Below are positions 5,888-11,415 of a stretch of 11,415 nucleotides of DNA, piece after piece; positions within the stretch are counted from its first letter, which is position 1; every line of letters starts with the position of its first letter. The notes beneath the pieces are model-generated. The model worked only from the letters and a program-made list of their open reading frames with translations, searched no databases and was not told the DNA's origin. The DNA lies in NCBI GenBank assembly GCA_003152255.1, contig PLZT01000465.1:1-11415 (forward strand). The letters are read 5' to 3'. Both the position numbers and the translations under genes were made by a program. Origin of the DNA: Methylocystaceae bacterium (lineage in GTDB: Bacteria; Pseudomonadota; Alphaproteobacteria; Rhizobiales; Beijerinckiaceae).

Positions 5888-6396
5888 GACGCGCGCTCTT
5901 TCGAGCCGCAACAAGGGGCTGCGGCGGGAAGCTCCGGCTTGGTTGGGCAGCATTCGCCTTGCGGCGCCTTTGGCGTGCAACAGGGCGTCGCTTCCGTAGG
6001 CGCGGCGCCGAGCAGCGCGTCACCGCCGTAGACCGTGCTTTCGCCCAAAGTGAGAAACGTCTCCCACCAAAGCCCCTGCGGATCGGTGATCCAGGATTTT
6101 TCCGAGTTCGCGTAGCAGCAGGTGGTCTCGCCTTCCTCGATCACCGGTCGTCCCGCATGCTGGAGACGTTCGTACACTTCGCTCAGCTCTTTCTCCGTTT
6201 CGACTTGAATGCCGAGGTGCTGCAATCCGCTGTTCGCGCCGCGCTTTGAAATTGCAAAATTGATGCGGGGATCATCGAGCATCCATTTCGCGTAGTCGGG
6301 CTTCGAGACAGTCGGCTCGGCGGCGAACAGCGCGTTGTAGAAGCGCACGGAATGCGCGAGATCGTCGACGGCGACGTGGATATGAAGTCGTTTCAT
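5884..6396 (-). CDS. arsI: ArsI/CadI-type C-As lyase with Cys-rich tail
   Basis: A 170-residue VOC-fold protein. ArsI is a ferrous-iron dioxygenase that breaks the carbon-arsenic bond of trivalent organoarsenicals such as MMA(III); CadI is the related cadmium-induced protein. Visible signature residues are H5/H7 (LHIHVAV), H60 (LQHLGIQ), E112 (LWWETF) as metal ligands, and the vicinal pair C93-C94 in TTCCYA that binds the substrate arsenic in known ArsI. The core ends near residue 130. A 40-residue Pro/Ala-rich tail follows with three further vicinal pairs: C139-C140, C149-C150 and C162-C163. The start at 6396 has only a weak ribosome binding site. It sits between pstS and an arsC with ATGA coupling, which favours the arsenic role. 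Confidence 0.92.
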   Translation of the reverse strand: MKRLHIHVAVDDLAHSVRFYNALFAAEPTVSKPDYAKWMLDDPRINFAISKRGANSGLQHLGIQVETEKELSEVYERLQHAGRPVIEEGETTCCYANSEKSWITDPQGLWWETFLTLGESTVYGGDALLGAAPTEATPCCTPKAPQGECCPTKPELPAAAPCCGSKERAS

Positions 6397-6451
6397 GTTT
6401 TGATTTTCTCAACTCTGGTTTTGGCGATGGACGAGGCGTCGCGGGAGGCGA

Positions 6452-7429
6452 TCATTTTGCCGCGCCCGAAAGCCCCAACTTCTGCAATTCGACCTCGCGG
6501 ATTTCCTCGGTGATCGGGTAATAGCCGCCTTTTTCCGTCTGCGTCTGGCCATCCTTGGACAGAATATATTTGATGAACTCGGCGCGCGGCGCGTCGAGCG
6601 CTTCGCCTGGTTTTTTGTTCACGTAGATATAGAGATAACGCGCAAGCGGGTATTTGCCGGCAAGCACGGATTCAACGGAAGTGTCGTAGCATTTTCCGCC
6701 GAAAAACACCGAGAGCGACACGGCGCGGACGCCGCCCGTCTTGTAGCCGAGACCGGAATATCCGATCGCGAATTTGTCGCCCGCGACGCCCTCGACAACC
6801 GCCTCCGAACCGACTTGCAGCTTCACCTCCGGCTTATATTCGCCGCTGTATAAGGCGGTTTGCCTGAAAAACTCGTATGTGCCGGAGATGGTGTTGCGGC
6901 CGTAAATCGAGATCGGTTTCGACGCCCAGTCGCCCGTCAAGCCAACATCGCCCCACGTGTCGATGGTTCTGCCGCCGCTGCCCTTGCGCGTTGACGAAAA
7001 AATGCGATCCACCTGTTCCATCGTCAGGCATTCGACGGGGTTTTCCTTGTTGACATAGACAGCGAGCGCGTCGACCGCGACGCGGAAACTCGAGACCTTG
7101 TAGCCATGTTTCTTCTCGAACGCCTCCAGCTCCGCCGCCGTCATCGGCCGCGACATGGGTCCAAATTGCGACGCGCCGTTGGTGAGCGCGGCCGGGGCCG
7201 TTGCCGAGCCCTTGCCCTCGATCTCGAATTTGACGTTCGGATAGCGTTCCTTGAACCCTTTGGCCCACAATTCCATTTCGTTGTTCAACGTATCGGAGCC
7301 AACCGATTTGAGTTCGCCCGAGATTCCCTTGACGGGCTGATAGGCGGGAAGAGCCGCATCGAGAGCGAGCGCGGCAGGCGCCGCCAAAATATTCGCGGCA
7401 AACGCAACGGCGAGCATTCTAGGCTTCAT
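6452..7429 (-). CDS. pstS: PstS family phosphate-binding protein within the ars operon
   Basis: A 325-residue periplasmic binding protein. The start at 7429 has AGGGGA seven bases upstream and gives a good signal peptide (MKPRMLAVAFAANILAAPAA, cleavage near ALA-LD at 22-23); the longer frame would bury it. Phosphate-site motifs are visible: VGSDTLNN (43-50), GKGSATAPAAL (72-82), GPMSRPM (90-96) and GRNTISGTYEFF (177-188). It belongs to the PstS-like group that begins with an SVGSDTLNN motif rather than the classical GAGATFP type. No pstC, pstA or pstB is nearby, so it would have to work with a transporter encoded elsewhere. PstS-like genes are known in some ars islands, where a role in phosphate/arsenate discrimination or sensing is suspected. 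Confidence 0.93.
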   Translation of the reverse strand: MKPRMLAVAFAANILAAPAALALDAALPAYQPVKGISGELKSVGSDTLNNEMELWAKGFKERYPNVKFEIEGKGSATAPAALTNGASQFGPMSRPMTAAELEAFEKKHGYKVSSFRVAVDALAVYVNKENPVECLTMEQVDRIFSSTRKGSGGRTIDTWGDVGLTGDWASKPISIYGRNTISGTYEFFRQTALYSGEYKPEVKLQVGSEAVVEGVAGDKFAIGYSGLGYKTGGVRAVSLSVFFGGKCYDTSVESVLAGKYPLARYLYIYVNKKPGEALDAPRAEFIKYILSKDGQTQTEKGGYYPITEEIREVELQKLGLSGAAK

Positions 7430-7452
7430 CGGAAGTCCCCTGTTGAAAGCGG

Positions 7453-7482
7453 CCAGCAATCTGGACGCCGTTGGTTTGCTGG
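7453..7482 (-). other. stem-loop in the arsC-pstS gap
   Basis: CCAGCAA (7453-7459) and TTGCTGG (7476-7482) can pair, with a 16-base loop, in the 82-base space before pstS. There is no U-run. It could be an mRNA stability or processing element between the two coupled blocks, or chance. Confidence 0.3.
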
Positions 7483-7511
7483 TAGGTTCGTTCAGCTCGA
7501 CGAGTTCGCTT

Positions 7512-7958
7512 TCATGCCGGAACGACTCTCTTCCCGGCGGAGTCGACGACAAGCTCCCCGTCCTCCTTGCGGAATTCGCCTTTCTGCGGCAGCGGCAGAA
7601 TGTCGAGAACCGCTTCGGACGGCCGGCACAGCTTGACGCCGTTTGGCGCCACGACGATCGGGCGATTGATGAGGATCGGATGCGCCATCATGGCGTCGAT
7701 CAATTGATCGTCCGTCAGCGCGAGATCGTCCAGCTTCAACTCATCGTACGGCGTTCCCTTTTTACGCAGCAGATCGCGCGCCGAAATCCCCATGCGGCCG
7801 ATCAGGCTCGTCAGTTCGGCCCGGCTCGGCGGGGTTTTCAGATATTCGATGATGCGTGGCCGGGCACCGCAATTGTAGATGAGGCCGAGCGTGTTGCGCG
7901 AGGTGGCGCAGGCGCAGGCCGGATTGTGGTAGATGATGATGTCGATGGCGGCGCTCAT
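7512..7958 (-). CDS. arsC: arsenate reductase ArsC, glutaredoxin type, with altered catalytic loop
   Basis: A 148-residue member of the R773 ArsC family, unrelated in fold to the other two reductases here; it uses glutathione and glutaredoxin. It aligns well with E. coli R773 ArsC: the arsenate-binding arginines R60, R94 and R107 correspond to R65 (LLRKKGTPY), R99 (HPILINRP) and R112 (LCRPSEAVLDIL). The active-site loop is unusual: HNPACACATSRNTL instead of HNPACGTSRNTL. By the offset of the arginines, the catalytic Cys is C17, with a two-residue insertion (Ala-Cys) in front and Ala in place of Gly after it. The insertion comes from a tandem GCCTGC GCCTGC at DNA level. The start overlaps the previous stop as ATGA. 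Family call very sure; activity uncertain. Confidence 0.93.
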   Translation of the reverse strand: MSAAIDIIIYHNPACACATSRNTLGLIYNCGARPRIIEYLKTPPSRAELTSLIGRMGISARDLLRKKGTPYDELKLDDLALTDDQLIDAMMAHPILINRPIVVAPNGVKLCRPSEAVLDILPLPQKGEFRKEDGELVVDSAGKRVVPA

Positions 7959-8482
7959 GCGTGAGCCTTCGCGCCGTGCGAAGCCCCTTCGGTTTCGCCG
8001 ATTTCCCGTAGCTTGGCGCTGAGCGCCAGTCTGTCGAGACGCTTGATCGGCAGCGCGTTGAAGATCAGGATGCGGTTGCGCAAATAGCGGTGGGCGAGCA
8101 CGAAGGCGCGCTCCTTCTCCAAGGCGGTTCCCTCGACGGCGGCGGGGTCTTCAATGCCCCAATGCGCCGTCATCGGCTGACCCGGCCAAACCGGGCAGAC
8201 TTCGCCGGCGGCGTTGTCGCAGACCGTGAAGACGAAATCGAGTTTGGGCGCGCTCTCGCCGGTGAACTCGTCCCAAGGTTTTGAGCGCATGCCGTCGGTC
8301 GGATAGCCTAGGCTTTCGAGAACCTCGATGGCGAGAGGATTGACCGCGCCCTTGGGATGGCTCCCCGCCGAAAAGGCGTTGAAGCGATCGCCGCCGTCCT
8401 TTCGCAATATGCTCTCGCCCATGATCGAACGCGCCGAATTGCCGGTGCACAGGAACAGCACATTGTATTTTTTATCGGTCAT
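7955..8482 (-). CDS. arsC: arsenate reductase ArsC, LMW-phosphatase (thioredoxin) type, copy 2
   Basis: A 175-residue cytosolic arsenate reductase. P-loop CTGNSAR at C12-R18, redox Cys pair C88 and C96 (VCDNAAGEVC), and the WGIEDPAAVEG motif with D112. It is largely identical to the arsC at 5354-5887 through residue 135 and diverges in the tail, which here ends in a His/Ala-rich stretch. The start at 8482 has GGAGGAG about eight bases upstream and lies inside the last codons of arsR (11-base overlap), indicating translational coupling. Its stop overlaps the glutaredoxin-type arsC start. All catalytic residues are present, so it is likely the primary reductase of the first block. Confidence 0.94.
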   Translation of the reverse strand: MTDKKYNVLFLCTGNSARSIMGESILRKDGGDRFNAFSAGSHPKGAVNPLAIEVLESLGYPTDGMRSKPWDEFTGESAPKLDFVFTVCDNAAGEVCPVWPGQPMTAHWGIEDPAAVEGTALEKERAFVLAHRYLRNRILIFNALPIKRLDRLALSAKLREIGETEGASHGAKAHA

Positions 8483-8834
8483 GGTCTTGCTCCTCCGCGT
8501 TGGCGCGACAGGGCGAGATTTCGGCGATCAATGGGGCGCACACGTCGGGACGCCCGCCACAGCAATCCTTGAGCAGGAACGACACCAATTCGCGCAGGAG
8601 CGCGAGGTTGGCGCGGTAGATGATCGAGCGGCTACGACGCTCGCCGCTCACGAGACCCGCGCGCGAAAGAATGCTCAGATGCGCCGACATGGTGTTTTGC
8701 GGCACGGCCATCAGCCGCGCCAATTCGCCCGCCGGAACGCCGTCCGGCTCGCGCGCCACGAGCAGGCGGAACGTGTCCAGCCGCGTCGTCTGGGCGAGCG
8801 CCGCGAAGGCCGCGATGGTTTCTATATCATCCAT
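8472..8834 (-). CDS. arsR: ArsR/SmtB family arsenic-responsive repressor
   Basis: A 120-residue winged-helix repressor starting MDDIETIAAFAALAQTTRLD. The DNA-binding helix-turn-helix is ELARLMAVPQNTMSAHLSIL (37-56), followed by the wing GERRSRSIIYRAN (64-76). It lacks the CVC motif of the R773-type sensor. Instead a C-terminal CC (C91, C92), C99 and C109 in KDCCGGRPDVC resemble the C-terminal As(III) site known from Acidithiobacillus ferrooxidans ArsR. The start at 8834 is preferred over an ATG at 8864: neither has a ribosome binding site, but the promoter hexamers at 8841-8869 place the transcript start at or next to 8834, so translation is probably leaderless. First gene of the operon. Confidence 0.93.
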   Translation of the reverse strand: MDDIETIAAFAALAQTTRLDTFRLLVAREPDGVPAGELARLMAVPQNTMSAHLSILSRAGLVSGERRSRSIIYRANLALLRELVSFLLKDCCGGRPDVCAPLIAEISPCRANAEEQDHDR

Positions 8835-8869
8835 ACATCCAGAATAGTGGATATAAATGACCAACGCAA
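8835..8869 (-). promoter_or_regulatory. arsR promoter with overlapping ArsR-type operator
   Basis: On the minus strand a -35 TTGCGT (8864-8869) and a -10 TATTCT (8841-8846) are separated by 17 bases. The dyad ATCCA-6-TGGAT (8837-8841 and 8848-8852) covers the -10 box, a typical place for an ArsR operator. The predicted transcription start falls on or beside the arsR ATG at 8834. Operator identity is inferred from position and symmetry. Confidence 0.6.
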
Positions 8870-8901
8870 GACGTAGCGGCGGTCGTCGGCGGATGTTCGC
8901 T

Positions 8902-9141
8902 TTAGCGGGTTTGGAGCGGGTGCGTCTTCCTGCAATTGTTTATGCAGCCGTCCAGGGGCCGCGTGCAAGAGTCGAGACAATCTCCGGTCGAACACTTGGT
9001 GGTGCAGGTCGTCGCCTCGGCCCTGCAATCGTCTATGCATTGCTGTCTGAGCCGCTTGGCTTCGGACGCCTCGCAAGAGTCCGCCGCGAACAGCGGCAAG
9101 GCCGCGACTAAAATGGCGAGGGCTCGATATCCGGACTTCAT
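8902..9141 (-). CDS. secreted Cys-rich protein with four CX3C motifs
   Basis: A 79-residue protein. The start at 9141 has GGAG seven bases upstream and opens a signal peptide (MKSGYRALAILVAALPLFAA). The mature part of about 58 residues holds nine Cys: C23, then four CX3C motifs at C35/C39, C46/C50, C55/C59 and C66/C70. The surroundings are charged and predicted helical, so paired CX3C in helical hairpins is likely, either as disulfides (as in small helical CX3C proteins) or as a soft-metal site (as in copper-storage proteins, which are longer). Its position just upstream of arsR suggests, without proof, a periplasmic role in binding As(III) or another thiophilic metal. A TTGACA lies at 9201-9206 on the minus strand, without a good -10. 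Family not recognised. Confidence 0.75.
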   Translation of the reverse strand: MKSGYRALAILVAALPLFAADSCEASEAKRLRQQCIDDCRAEATTCTTKCSTGDCLDSCTRPLDGCINNCRKTHPLQTR

Positions 9142-9378
9142 CGATTTTCTCCGGTTTGCGCCAGGGATTGCCCCGCGAGGGAACAAGGACGGCTCGGCCT
9201 TGTCAAGAACGACAAATGGAGGGATGATCGAACAGCGCTATCCGCGGGATGTCGGATCATTCGCCATGAACGCGTTTGCAAATGCGCGTGGTTAAAAACT
9301 TAACCGCCATCATCGACAATCCAACAGCGCCGCCGCTCGTTCCGGGCCAGCAGCTAAAAAAATCGCACGGAGGGGAAT

Positions 9379-9996
9379 TTGTCCGACGAAAACGTCCCGA
9401 ACGCCGACGACATGAAGCGCGAATCATTGCGCGCGCTTCTTCGTGATGTGACTGCTCAACGAGACAAATTGCTCGCCGAATATGAGGCCATGGCGCTCCA
9501 GGTCGACGATTCCGTTCGGGAAATCGACGAGGACATCCTGCAAATCCGGCAATGCGCCGACAAGGCCGAGGCGAGCGAGCGTCGCGCCGAGGAAGAGACC
9601 GCGCGCGCCGACGATCTGGCGCGCCAGCTCGATGAGGAACGCCGCAAAAGCGCCGGGATCGCGGACGAATTCGCGCGCTTTCGCCGGGCGGCGGAGCAAC
9701 GTCAGGCGGCGGCGGAGCGCGCGTTGGCGGAATATCCGTCGGAGGAACATCCACGCGCCATGCTGTGGCGCGCGATTACGCTGATCGCCTGCGATTGCGT
9801 CGCCTGGACGCGGGCGAAAATCCCGCCGGACAGCCCGCTGCTGCCCTGGTTCGACCGCGCGATCGAATTCGCGACGAAAGCCGGCCGCCTCGCCTGGAAA
9901 TGCGCCAACGCCTTCATCGAATGGGCGACCCCGCGCGTCATCGACCTGTGGAAATGGGCGAAGAGCGAAGTCGCGAAGCGCGTGAACAAGGGATAA
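9379..9996 (+). CDS. coiled-coil hypothetical protein
   Basis: A 205-residue protein with a TTG start and GGAGGGG about five bases upstream; no better ATG or GTG lies nearby. Residues 12-118 are a long charged coiled coil (runs such as DKAEASERRAEEETARADDL). Residues 128-143 are a hydrophobic segment with two Cys (MLWRAITLIACDCVAW). The last 60 residues are rich in Trp and amphipathic helices (LAWKCANAFIEWA, VIDLWKWAKSEVAKRV), suggesting membrane-surface contact. Not recognised; perhaps a scaffold or phasin-like surface protein, but that is only a resemblance. The preceding gap (9142-9378) holds a small hairpin, GGTTAA/TTAACC, at 9290-9305. The nested palindrome at 10009 starts 12 bases after the stop. 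Confidence 0.75.
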   Translation: MSDENVPNADDMKRESLRALLRDVTAQRDKLLAEYEAMALQVDDSVREIDEDILQIRQCADKAEASERRAEEETARADDLARQLDEERRKSAGIADEFARFRRAAEQRQAAAERALAEYPSEEHPRAMLWRAITLIACDCVAWTRAKIPPDSPLLPWFDRAIEFATKAGRLAWKCANAFIEWATPRVIDLWKWAKSEVAKRVNKG

Positions 9997-10008
9997 GGGG
10001 CGCGGGGC

Positions 10009-10163
10009 GCGCCTTCCTTCTCCCACTTGTGGGAGAAGGTGGCCCTTGCGTTAGCAAGGGTCGGATGAGGGTTCTTGGGAGGGGTTCAACCAAGCCGCGG
10101 CGCCCCTCATCCGACCCAACTACGTGGGGCTGCCTTCTCCCGCAAGCGGGAGAAGGAAGGCGC
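10009..10163. repeat. nested palindromic repeat, copy A
   Basis: A 155-bp element with outer arms GCGCCTTCCTTCTCCC (10009-10024) and its complement (10148-10163). Inside are end hairpins CCTTCTCCCAC/GTGGGAGAAGG (10016-10039) and CCTTCTCCCGC/GCGGGAGAAGG (10133-10154), a hairpin CCCTTGC/GCAAGGG (10043-10060), and an 11-bp long-range pair TCGGATGAGGG (10061-10071) with CCCTCATCCGA (10104-10114). It sits between convergent genes and can serve both as a terminator. This style of repeat is widespread in alphaproteobacterial intergenic regions. Confidence 0.85.
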
Positions 10164-10165
10164 CG

Positions 10166-10669
10166 TCACACCAGCCAATGGCCGAGCACGGCGAGGCAAA
10201 AAAACGCGTAGCCGCCCGCGACGACTTCGAGCGCCGCCGACGCCAGCAGGAACTCGCGCGCGCGTCGGCTCGGCGCGACGAAGGCGAAGACGAAGAACGC
10301 AAGGCAGAGCAAGGGCGTCGCCAACACGCGCAACAGCGCGAAAAATCCAACGAGCGGCAGGTCGGATTCGTTAAGCCCGCGCGCCAGAAGCGCGAGGATC
10401 GGGCCGGTCGCCGCGAAGGCGAGGGAAGCGTTCGAAAACACGCGCCAGAATTTTTCGCTCCGACGCAGATGGCAGAGCGCGAAGGCGGTGGGAGCGAGCG
10501 AGAACAGGCCGAACAGCGCCCAGAACGAAAGAAAATCGCCGAAGGCCTGCATTCCTCCCGCGGCCTGAACGAGATCGCTCGGCTCCATCAATGCGACGCC
10601 GGCGAAAGCCGCGATCATCGCCGCGACATAGCCCGCCAGAATAAGCGCCAGCTTTGAGAATCTGTTCAT
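10166..10669 (-). CDS. integral membrane protein, five predicted helices
   Basis: A 167-residue hydrophobic protein. Predicted membrane segments are at about 6-28, 46-67, 80-97, 106-132 and 137-163, with short basic loops (HLRRSEKFWR, APSRRAREF) that by the positive-inside rule face the cytoplasm. The start at 10669 has only a weak GGGAAA upstream. No catalytic or transport motif is visible, and I do not recognise the family. The stop codon lies three bases from the end of palindrome copy A, and copy B lies 122 bases upstream of the start, so the gene is bracketed by the same repeat and has no operon partner. A long open frame on the opposite strand here is a GC-rich shadow. Confidence 0.8.
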   Translation of the reverse strand: MNRFSKLALILAGYVAAMIAAFAGVALMEPSDLVQAAGGMQAFGDFLSFWALFGLFSLAPTAFALCHLRRSEKFWRVFSNASLAFAATGPILALLARGLNESDLPLVGFFALLRVLATPLLCLAFFVFAFVAPSRRAREFLLASAALEVVAGGYAFFCLAVLGHWLV

Positions 10670-10791
10670 GCGAGACTTTCCCGATCGCGCGCCGATGCGG
10701 CCGGAAGGTTTGGCGCGCGTCGCGATCCAAACAGAAAGCCGTTGCGATTTTGCTGACTTGAATCGGTAAATCCGATGTCGCCCCGCTGGGC

Positions 10792-10935
10792 GCGCCTTCC
10801 TTCTCCCACTCGTGGGAGAAGGTGTCGCGCCGAAGGCGTGACGGATGAGGGTCCGCGGGAAGTTTCAACCCAGCCGTAACATCCCTCATCCGACCCCACT
10901 ACGTGGGGCTGCGTTCTCCCGCGAGCGGGAGAAGG
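10792..10935. repeat. nested palindromic repeat, copy B
   Basis: Same element as 10009-10163, same orientation, 144 bp. It keeps the GCGCCTTCCTTCTCCC left arm, the GATGAGGG...CCCTCATC pair, ACTACGTGGGGCTG and the terminal GCGGGAGAAGG hairpin. The second hairpin is built from different sequence (GTCGCGCC at 10824-10831, GGCGTGAC at 10835-10842). It occupies most of the 361-bp gap between the divergent membrane-protein and porin genes; I see no gene there. Confidence 0.85.
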
Positions 10936-11030
10936 ATCGCCCCCTGCCCCGCCGGGCTTGCGTTTGTGGTCGCGCGCTGATGCGATATGACCCGGGAAGT
11001 TAATTTTCGAGCGCGATTCGGGAGAATATC

Positions 11031-11415
11031 GTGATCGCAAGGCCGATTATTCCGACGCGCAAGCTGGTCGCGGCCGTCGCTGGAGCCGCCATTTGCGCGG
11101 CCGGCGCGGGCCCGGCGCGCGCGCAGGACGCTTTGTCTTCGCTTGCCGCGCAATCCTCCCCGATCGATGCGCCCGACGGCCCGAAGGAGCAATTGCGCCG
11201 CGTTGGGATCACGACCGACATTTGGGTCACGCAAATCTATCAGGGGCAGCCCGGCGGCGACGCCAGCAAGACATGGGCTTATGGCGGCAAGGTCGACGGC
11301 TTCCTGAAGATCGACGCGGAGAAGCTCGGCCTGTGGTCCGGCCTCCACGTCATCGTGCAATACGAGCATTATTTCGGCGAAAACATAAACAGGGGCGGAA
11401 TCAAGGTTGAAGTGC
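11031..11415 (+). CDS. OprB family carbohydrate-selective porin, N-terminal part (cut by right edge)
   Basis: The frame is open from a GTG at 11031, with GGGAG seven bases upstream, to the window edge: 128 residues. Residues 1-31 are a signal peptide (RKLVAAVAGAAICAAGAGPA then ARA-QD). The mature start is a short linker, then GITTDIWVTQIYQGQPGG (59-76) and WAYGGKVDGFLKIDAEKLGL (82-101), followed by LHVIVQYEHYFGENIN (105-120). This is the typical first strand set of OprB-type outer-membrane porins, which form 16-stranded barrels for sugar or small-solute uptake. Substrate cannot be inferred. Confidence 0.85.
   Translation, partial: MIARPIIPTRKLVAAVAGAAICAAGAGPARAQDALSSLAAQSSPIDAPDGPKEQLRRVGITTDIWVTQIYQGQPGGDASKTWAYGGKVDGFLKIDAEKLGLWSGLHVIVQYEHYFGENINRGGIKVEV

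Larger units (their letters stand above)
4275..8834 (-). other. arsenic resistance operon arsR-arsC-arsC-pstS-arsI-arsC-acr3
   Basis: Seven minus-strand genes read from a promoter at 8835-8869. ArsR overlaps arsC by 11 bases; that arsC overlaps the glutaredoxin-type arsC by 4 (ATGA). There are gaps of 82 and 55 bases around pstS, and then arsI, arsC and acr3 are joined by two ATGA overlaps. The overlap pattern marks two translationally coupled blocks with pstS between them. No clear U-run terminator follows acr3; only a small CCCCG/CGGGG hairpin at 4228-4239 is present. The Cys-rich gene at 8902-9141 precedes arsR by 67 bases and may be a separate transcript. Confidence 0.8.

Noticed and set aside
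8835..8864. Longer ArsR start at the ATG at 8864 (ten extra residues)
   Set aside because: It lies upstream of the predicted transcription start, its codons overlap the -10 box and operator dyad, and it has no ribosome binding site.
10124..10657. 177-codon plus-strand frame opposite the membrane-protein gene
   Set aside because: Low-complexity Arg/Glu/Gln sequence produced by the complementary strand of GC-rich coding DNA; it begins inside the nested palindrome.
10009..10935. CRISPR-like appearance of the repeated palindromes
   Set aside because: There are only two copies, they are 144-155 bp long with internal hairpins and a gene between them, and there is no regular short repeat-spacer pattern or cas gene.

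Overview
The window looks like a piece of an alphaproteobacterial chromosome, probably Hyphomicrobiales and perhaps a methylotroph relative such as Methylocystaceae/Beijerinckiaceae. This rests on high GC, many ATGA-coupled genes, a YidB/DUF937 protein, an OprB-type porin, and dispersed palindromic repeats of a kind common in that group. The genus is inference. No rRNA, tRNA, CRISPR array or intact transposase gene was found.

Layout. (1) Bases 1-2700 are accessory in character. They hold a gene cut by the left edge, a perfect 33-bp tandem repeat that may be an insertion-sequence end, small unrecognised genes, a secreted small protein, two hairpin terminators, a palindromic repeat, and a roughly 460-bp duplication that gives two copies of a 99-100 aa orphan gene (585-887 and 2381-2680). 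(2) Bases 2948-4059 hold a VOC/glyoxalase-like gene flanked by two 43-bp direct repeats, then a YidB/DUF937 gene with a good terminator. (3) Bases 4275-9141, all on the minus strand, are an arsenic resistance cluster: a Cys-rich secreted protein, arsR, a thioredoxin-type arsC, a glutaredoxin-type arsC, pstS, arsI, a second thioredoxin-type arsC and an ACR3 arsenite pump. (4) Bases 9379-11415 hold a coiled-coil protein, a five-helix membrane protein bracketed by two copies of a nested palindrome, and the start of an OprB-family porin cut by the right edge.

How the ars genes fit together. ArsR should repress a promoter whose -10 box sits inside a dyad and whose predicted start falls on the arsR ATG (a leaderless message). 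Three reductases from two unrelated folds would convert arsenate to arsenite for ACR3 to export. ArsI would cleave trivalent organoarsenicals such as MMA(III). A lone PstS-type periplasmic binding protein may favour phosphate over arsenate. Gene overlaps define two tightly coupled blocks, arsR-arsC-arsC and arsI-arsC-acr3, with pstS loosely spaced between them, which suggests assembly from two modules.

The points most worth a second look are a 6-bp tandem duplication inside the catalytic loop of the glutaredoxin-type ArsC, a secreted four-CX3C protein next to arsR, three vicinal-Cys pairs in the ArsI tail, and the paired nested palindromes whose hairpins differ in sequence yet still fold.
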